Shown one piece after another: positions 12,749 through 21,700 of a DNA stretch of 64,000 bases. The notes under the pieces are model-generated. The model was given only the letters and a program-made list of their open reading frames with translations. It made no database searches and was not told the origin of the DNA. The stretch comes from Monoplex corrugatus (taxonomy: Eukaryota; Mollusca; Gastropoda; Littorinimorpha; Ranellidae), in NCBI GenBank assembly GCA_030674185.1, contig CM060307.1, forward strand, positions 50,644,883 through 50,708,882, written 5' to 3'. The translations under genes and the position numbers were made by a program. The number at the start of each line of letters is the position of its first letter. The stretch's first letter is position 1.

Positions 12749-15700
12749 CGTGCGTTGCGCGCGTGCATGTGTGTGTGCATGCAAATCTCATGGAGACATA
12801 TCAATGACCGAGTGTACAAACAACAGCATGCTAGTGTTCTGAGTGTCACTTGTGTGTTCAAACCTGTTGACTGGCAGCAATATACATTTTTTTTAGTAGC
12901 AACTGTTAATAACAGTAAATGACAAGAAAAAAAAAACTCAGCAATTTTAAACCCAAAAAAAGTTTTTAATTTATTACTCTAATACTCAGTCACCGTGGCA
13001 GGATAATGAGTAGCCTTTTTCTGTAAGCTGACAGCATTTTCAAATGTTTCATTTTTCATTCTATAGTGTGTGATGGAAAGAAGAATTTAAAGCACTCCTG
13101 AAGTAGTATTTCACAACAAACCAAGAACACTATTTTCTCAACATTCAAAGGTAGAAACCATTACACTGCATTTATCACTGCTCCACTGATTCAGTAATTG
13201 TAAAATTCAAAATGAAAGAAACACTGTGTTTTGAATGCCAAAATTGTTGCTGCAGAATGTGCAGAATTCTCACTGCTGGTGAGGGCGCTTAAAAAAATGT
13301 CGGATGTCACCACCACCACCATTATTTCTTTTTCTATTTTGAGCAGTTGGTTTGGTGTTGGTGACAATAGAGGCAGGAGAAGTGACAGTAATTTAAGTTT
13401 GAGTGAGCGACGGAGCTGCGACACATGAACTGGCAAAATAGTGCGCCATGAACGAACCTGTGTTTCCGGTCTCCAAAAAGAAGAGCGCTTTCCACTTCCG
13501 TTTTCTTAACCTGTCGTCTGCTAAACCGTGTTAACGTGCTGAGAACCGCGATTCTTTACTTACGATTTTTTTTCTTTCAAATTAAAAAAAACAAAACGGC
13601 AGCTTCCGTCTGCCATAACTGAGAAAAAAACGGATTTCCGTCCCCAGACGGCACAGTTTCACCCATGAAAATACAAGACACACATTTGTATCTAAATCGT
13701 AACCAGGAGTCAGTGTGTGAATATTTTCGCTTCAAGGAGTGTGAACATCATGTCAGACTACAACCACACAGCAGTGCAGGAGTCATGACATTATAACTCG
13801 GCCTTTTTTGTCATCATTCTCCTGAGTCCAGTCATTTCTCTACACATCCAACAACAACAGCAACTACAAGCTTAAAATGTCAAACCATTCCATTTTCAAT
13901 CAAAGACAAATCCACTGTAACAAGAAAGAATGAAAGGAACACATTTTTTTCAATCTTAACATGATGAAAAAATGGTATCCCTGCCACAGTTTCTCAGCTG
14001 AGAATAAATCTATTATCATCACAAAATACAGTCATTTTCATTTTGCAATGATCTTATCATTCTCTGAGCTTCAACCAGGTTTATTAGAACTGCTTCATGC
14101 TGTTTGTATTTCAACACCTTGCAGTCCTCACTGTATCTACAAACTTCCTACAGGAGGGAGCTAGTGGATACTATAACCGAGTTACTGTTGTTTAAAGCCC
14201 AGTCAACTACACAGAGCCATATCAGGGCCATAGCCGCTTCCAAACCTAGGAAACTTCAACAAGAAAAAAAAAAAGAAAAGAAAATAAAGTACATGTATAT
14301 CAATGCATTCGCACACATAATCTAAGGATATGCCCCTGGCGTTGACCACTCCGTCCAATTTATTGCACAGGGGATTTAAAAACCACACCTGAATACAAAT
14401 TTAAGCATAATTAAGGACACCAAAACATATATACAAGCGGGCATAAATTACCTGAAATTGTTTGTTTCCGCATATCTCACCTTCCTAGAGCCCAAAATGC
14501 ACTTAATACATGTACCCAATTATCAACCATAAGAAGAAGTATGTAGGACTTCATCGAACACATACAGGTGAATGGATCAGCAAGGTAGAAAATAGGATGA
14601 AATGACATAAAGCAAAGGAATAAGGCAGAAAGAAAGAAAGTAACAGAAAAGAGGAAATTTAATAATAATAATTACAATATTTATATAGCGCAAAATCTTG
14701 ACAAATTTCTAGAATTTCCACCAGGTGGGGATACTATTCATACTGAAAGAGACCCCTGGCATACCCACTGAGGGCATGAACTCGTAAAAAAATTATGCAG
14801 TCCCCCCAACCACCCCAATGGTACCCACCTTCATGTGAGCGATCTGATCCTGCTCCCACTTGTACCTCTTGGCCTGGTTCTCCAGCAGCTCCAGACGTGT
14901 CTGAACATAGCTGTCGTAGTTTCCCTGGTACACGAAAATAGGAAGGGTCAGTAAATTCTGTACTGTGGTCAGAAAATTGGTGTTTTTACTATTCCGCTGC
15001 CGATATTGCATTAACATGACAGACAACACAAAGGAAACAAGCCTTGCAATAATTCAATCATCTTGTAAGAGACAGGATGAAGCTAGGCGGTCACATAATG
15101 ACTGGTTCTTTATGCAAACAAAGCTTTGATTCTTGAAAAGTGCAGTGTTCAACATTTCAAACAAAAGTGACAAAACATATTTCAGTACAAGCTTCACCCT
15201 CTTAAATACATACATAAATGATTCCCTGTGCACCTATTTTAAAAAACAGCAAAAACAACAAACTTTAATATTTTCCATCTTTCACCAGCTTTGGAAAATG
15301 GCGTTCAGTGCTTGCGCTCAAAAAACAAAAACAAAAAAAAACCTGATTAAAAAACACACACACACACACGCACAGAGAGCAAAACAAAACAAGGATATAA
15401 AAATACACAAAGTATTTGAAAAATAAAATCACATCCAACTTTTTCACAGCATGACAAATGAGATCTTAACATTCATGTTCATTCTGACAAGCTGAATACA
15501 AAGTTCAATGACAAAAAGAACACACACACCAACGGAGTAGCATAAGTTAGTTCTGCATGTCCGTGTGCATGCACAAGTTATGGTGTAGAAAATCATTCCA
15601 CCAGTCACACTTACTCCGTAATACTGCAATTTTTTCTGATGCATGTGGATGATACTGTTGCAGACTCCATTCAGAAAATCCTGAGAATGTGAGATCACCA

Positions 15701-18567
15701 CCAGAATGCGAGGGTAACTGAAAACAAGCCATCACACACATATTATGGACATGAAATAAGAAAATCACAAGCAAAATTAAAACACCTCTAGAAATGGAAC
15801 TGGAATTGATACATGCTCCACCCAAACCTATAAACACCTCTAGAAATAGAACTGGAATTTGTTTCATCAGGATTAATGGTGATTGGACGATACATGTTCA
15901 ACCCAAACCTATAAACACTTTAGAAATAGAGAGACTGTGAATAAATTTGGTTTTCATCAGGATTAATGGTGATTGGACGATATGATACATGCTCAATCCA
16001 AACCTATAAACACTTCTAGAAATGGAACTGGAATTTGTTTCATCAGGATTAATGGTGATTGGACGATACGATACTTGCTCAACCCAAACCTATAAACACC
16101 TCTAGAAATGGAACTGGAATTTGTTTCATCAGGATTAATGGTGATTGGACGATACGATACTTGCTCAACCCAAACCTATAAACACCTCTAGAAATGGAAC
16201 TGGAATTTGTTTTATCAGGATTAATGGTGATTGGACGATACGATACTTGCTCAACCCAAACCTATAAACACCTCTAGAAATGGAACTGGAATTTGTTTAA
16301 GAAGGATTAATGGAGATTGGACCATACTATACAGGCTCAATTCAAACCTGCTATCAATAATTATCTGACACGTGAAAATCATGTTACATGAAAACCTATA
16401 GAAACATCTTACAATAGTTTTTTCCTTCTATTTTACATCACTGAAAATCGAACGAAATAAATCATTCAACCATCAGCTCAAACAACATATTTGAAAAGTA
16501 TTCACATCGTCAGCTCAAGCAATATAACATTATTCAATGTTGTGTACTATAATAACATCAGCAAAAATGGCAATAATGTTTATTGCATACTACTGTTGAC
16601 ACCAAAAAAATGTTAGTAATATTCTACCTGTTCTCTCGCATGAAGGCTGATTTCTAAGAATCAGTTTCAGTCAAGACAGAAATAAGTATAACAATAATAA
16701 CAACAACAACATTCCCAACAATAACAACAACAAAAATAATACTAATCACAACAGTAACTACAATAATTTTACTAATTCTATTCTATCTGTATAGTGAAAA
16801 CTATCAAAGAATGCCCATTAATTTTATACTGTACAGATCATTATTACATTGCATGAAATAAAGAAGGGGAAAGGGGGGAGGTACAGGGTACGTACATGAA
16901 TAAAGAATGAATCATCAAGAAAACAATAGTTTTTGAATGATACAATTTTTTTTTATATACTTTCATTGTTGTTTAAAGCCCAGCCGACTGTGCAGAGCCA
17001 TATCAGGGCTATAACCGCTTCAAAACACACAAAACTTCAACAGGAAAAAAAAAAGAAAAGAAAATTAAGTACACCTATCAATGCACTCGCGCACATAATC
17101 TAAGGACATGCCCCCGGCGTAGGACCATTCCGTCCGATTTATCACACAGGAGAGATTTAAAAAACACACCTGAATACAAATATAAGCATACATAAGGACA
17201 CCAAAACATATATAAAAACAGGCATAAATTACCTAAAATTGCTTTCGCATATCTCATCTCCTTAGAGCCAAAAATGTACTTCATACATGTACCCAATTAT
17301 CAATCCGAAGAAAAAGTACGTAAGACTTTATCAAAAAAAATACAGGTGAATGGACCATTAACGCAGAAAATATGTAGAAATGACAGAAAACAAGGCAACA
17401 AGGCAGAAACAAAGAGAGTGACAGAAAAGAGGAAATTTCTAGCACAGAAATTCCAGAAGGTGGGGATACTATTTATACTGAAAGAGCCCCCAGCAACCCA
17501 ATGGGGGGGGGGGGGGGGGATGATACAAATAAAACGTCTCATAAATCGTCTGGTAAGTACAAGTCTTTCGTACACACACACACTCAGAGTTCAGATACAA
17601 CATGACCTGATCTGGAAAAGTCAAAAGTACAGATCTCTGCATTTTTGCAGATGTTTTTAAAAGACTGTTCTGCTGTGTTGGTTTTATTTTGAAAGTGAAC
17701 CTGCTTTGCTTTAAAGACATTATGAGGGAGCTCCATAGTGTCGGGCTACAAACATGGAAGGATTTCTTTGCACAAGACAAGAAAAACATGACAACTTCTT
17801 TATTATATAAGACAAGACAACACAAGTCAAAATTCCTTATTTTCGATGGCTATAAAGTATGCAACGAATGCTTCTAAAAGTAGACAGAGAGAACCCAGGT
17901 ACTGTGATCAGAGAAACTCCTCAGAACTGGGCGCTTCAGAAACGTTTGCAGGGTGTAGGGAGTTCTGCAAATATGTTGGCAGAGTATTCAATATTCAAAA
18001 GTACACACGGAAAGCAAAGCGAGAAAACTTTTAGCTTATGTTCTGCTTTGACAGACTACTACTACCAACCTGACACAACCAAGTCTTCAAAAAACAAGAA
18101 AGCAAGCCAGTTTACTTTTTCAACTCCTCCTCAAGCCAGACGCAAGCGTTCAAGTCAAGATGGTTTGTGGGCTCGTCCAGCAAGAGAAGTGAAGGACGCA
18201 GATACAAAGCACGGGCAAGAGCAATGCGCATACGCCAACCTCCTGAGAAGTTCTTCACCTGCAACATAATAGGATAGCTGAATAACACTGTTCACATAGC
18301 AAAAAAAGAGGAAAAAAGGAGAATAAAAAACCCATGAATACACAGAGAGAAAAAAAAAGGGGTTTAGTGGTGCAGTAGGCCTACTATGGTGACATCTTCA
18401 CACGACAGCAACATTTATGTGAAAAAAATTCTTCTGTGACAAAACAATGAATCCAATCCAACAAGATGAAATCTCGCAACGTCAGTGTTTAAACTTCTGT
18501 GATGAAAACTATCACAACATGATCATATTCTGTTTAAACTTCACAGAGTATATTTGCTTTTTGCCCA

Positions 18568-18624
<57 letters not shown>

Positions 18625-18686
18625 TGTGTGCGTGTGCGTGGTGTGTGGTGTGTGTGTGTGGTGTGGTGTGTGTGTGTGTGGTGTGT

Positions 18687-18749
<63 letters not shown>

Positions 18750-21700
18750 CCCCCTTCCTCCTCTCCCTTCCCTCCTCTGCCCACACATTTATCATAGTAT
18801 TTTTAAAATACAATGTCTAACTCAACTGCATACAAATTCAAATCCTGTCTTTTGTGACTGATGTACTTGATTTATTCTGTTCATACATACATGTACAAAT
18901 AAAATAAATCAAACCAATTTCTATAGTATAAATATACTACATGTGATAAATAATGAGCAATGTGTGATGAAAATCTGTGCCTTACAAAATCTTGGCTGGT
19001 TGTCCAGAGAAGTATTATCAACACTTTCATGCTAATTCTAGTTATTTACAAAGTTATGTTTAGCAGATAATTCTACTTCTTTACAAAGTTCGTCCTCCTC
19101 CAGAATCGAACCAGTGCATCCTAGGTGGTCAGTTTTCTCAAAGCAAAGTCACCCTTGGGACAGATGTCTTAACCACTTGGCTCACGGCGCACAAATCCGA
19201 GATACTTTAGTTGGCCACTTTCTGCCCGCTATTAATAGCGCGCCCCTTCCCTTCCACTCCCCACACCCTTTTCACCCGTCCCTTTATCACTAGTGCGGGA
19301 ACACAAAGACGCGCTACACTGATGGACTTTGGTCGACCCTGCCTGGCTAAAAATAGCACATGCAGGCGACGCCGGCTCGCAACTAAAGGGTGGCAGAATG
19401 GCTGGGAAAATGCAGCAACATATTGGGGAATTTTATGCCTTACGAAGTTCATTTGTTTCTCTTGGTCCTGGATTCCACTGCGTCTGCCATTGCCTTTAGG
19501 GCTCTGGTTCTCTCTCTCTCTCTCGCCTGTCAATCCCCTTGCTCCAACCTCTATCAGTCTATGGCGATGACTTTGGCTCAAAAGCCAGATATCCTCAAGT
19601 TGCTAGCTGGACTGGCATACATTTCAGTCTTGTAGATATGGGCTTCCTCCATTCTACTTTTGTATGGTACAGTTAGCTTGATTAGAATCAACTGTTTGGA
19701 TGAATGGGAGTAGCGAATTATGTCCAGTCTCATGCCACTCTTGATGATTTCTTCCATTATGGGAGATCTGCTGAGCTCTCCCAATCGTCTGTTTCACCCA
19801 GCAGACCCCCCTTCCATGCTGTGGGTGAGACATCTTTTTCAGGCCACTTTTTCCTGCCTCTTGCCATGTAGAAATCTTCTAGCATGGTCATATCTTAATT
19901 GGTCAGTATAGCAATCTGATTCACGTTCATGTTGGCTCATACATGTTGTTCTGGTAGATAGGCCCATAATATGCAGGCAACTTGCTGCTGCACAGTCTGC
20001 ATACTCCTGACTTTGGTAGGAAAAAAATTACTGTACACAAAATTTTTTTAAAATACAGATGAAAGAACCAGTAGGGTACAAAAAAAAAAAAAAGAGGAGG
20101 AAAGGTGAAGGTAATAAAAAGGAAAGGAATCAGACAGAAACAGAGTGAGTGACAGAAAAGAAGACATTTCTAGCACTAATTTTTGGTACAAAAAGAGAAA
20201 GATGGGAGGCAATAAGATAGGAAACGAAATAGTCAGAAACAGTGTGAGTGACAGAAAAGAGGGCATATCTAGCAACAATTTCCCAGTTGGCGATCCCATT
20301 TATACTCAAAAAAGCTCCATCCCATGGAAGAAGTCACCTGTTTGATCCCTACAGCGCTGCTGACATACCTTGGTGTGCTGCATATCTTTTGTAAAGCCCA
20401 GACCATGGAGGATAAATCCTGCCTTGGCCATGGCTTTGGTGGCATCCAGTTCTTCCAGACGATCATACACCGCCATTAGTCGATCGTGAGATTCTGCAAC
20501 ACAACATGTAATTCACCTGTGACTGTCTCTCAAATGCTGTGTGTTTTTATTTCTTGTTTGTTTGTCCTCACTCATACATGATAATCTAAAAACATCTTTT
20601 GAATGGACGCTTTATTTCAATGAAAATGACTTTTGTTGTAAGTCCAAACTGCTGCTGGATCACTAATTAGCTGAAAAAAGTTATGATTCCATTCTAACAT
20701 GATGATGAACTCTCTCGTCAATCCAACAGATGAATAAGAGTGTTGGTCGTCCTTGCCTTGAGTGCATCTTCATGTGAGACACAGAAACAATTGTGAAGGA
20801 ACATGAATGGAGTCAGGATTAATTCCTTTTGATTGATTTTGGTAAACAAACAAAAAAACCATGAACATTTTCCACCAAAATGTAGATGGAACAGCATTGT
20901 TGCTAAGGTTGTGCTGCACCTATATTTAAGAACACTTTGACTGAGTTTAAGCACTCAAACACACTTCTCAATACTGATTAGTGCAGTAGATTAGTAGTAT
21001 GTATGTTTATGTTGCATGGTCATGTCTAAATATACATGAAAATATATCATCATCACCACATATACACAAACATAAACACACACACAGAACTCACCAACAT
21101 CAGCTTTGTGACCCAGATCTTCTGCTTCTTTCTCTAAGCGTAGACGTTCTTCATCAACTTCAATGACACTTTCTAGAGCAGTTTTATCACTGGGAGGCAT
21201 TTCACGTCGAAGCAAGAAACTGTCAATATGGTCAGGTATGTTCACCTCTCTTCCGGCAAGAGCTCCCAGCAAGGATGATTTACCTGACAACAGTATGTAC
21301 ACACAATACTCACACCATGTGGAATCAAACATTGATCTTTGTGTTTGTTTGTTTTCTGATAATGCATATTTTTTTTAATGAAACAGGACAGGTACAAATT
21401 TTGAATTCACCAGGCCTCAGGAACCAGAAATACACAACAAAAAAATCAGAATGCGTATTTAACATAAAGACAAAACTTCAGCCTCCTGGCATTTGTTGAG
21501 CGTAAACAAAAGATGAAATCTAATTGTAATGCACAAAACTTACTAGCAAAATCAACACTCAATAAATGCGAGAAAACTGGTAATTCCATCCTCAAGTAAT
21601 TCCATGTTAACATGGTAAAGGACAGAAGTTTGAAATAGTGACATACATGGTTTCTAAGGATCAAACCTTTGCAGTAGTCAGTCTTGTGTAATGTCTCATG

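Noticed and set aside
12399..12791. 130-codon minus-strand frame with [15 protein letters not shown]
   Set aside because: Read-through of the G-rich palindrome and TG tract of the 12521-13667 transposon.
19085..19196. Genuine class II tRNA gene on the minus strand
   Set aside because: A-box-like and exact B-box sequences are present, but acceptor and anticodon stems do not pair well and adjoining sequence is repeated elsewhere; more likely a SINE head.
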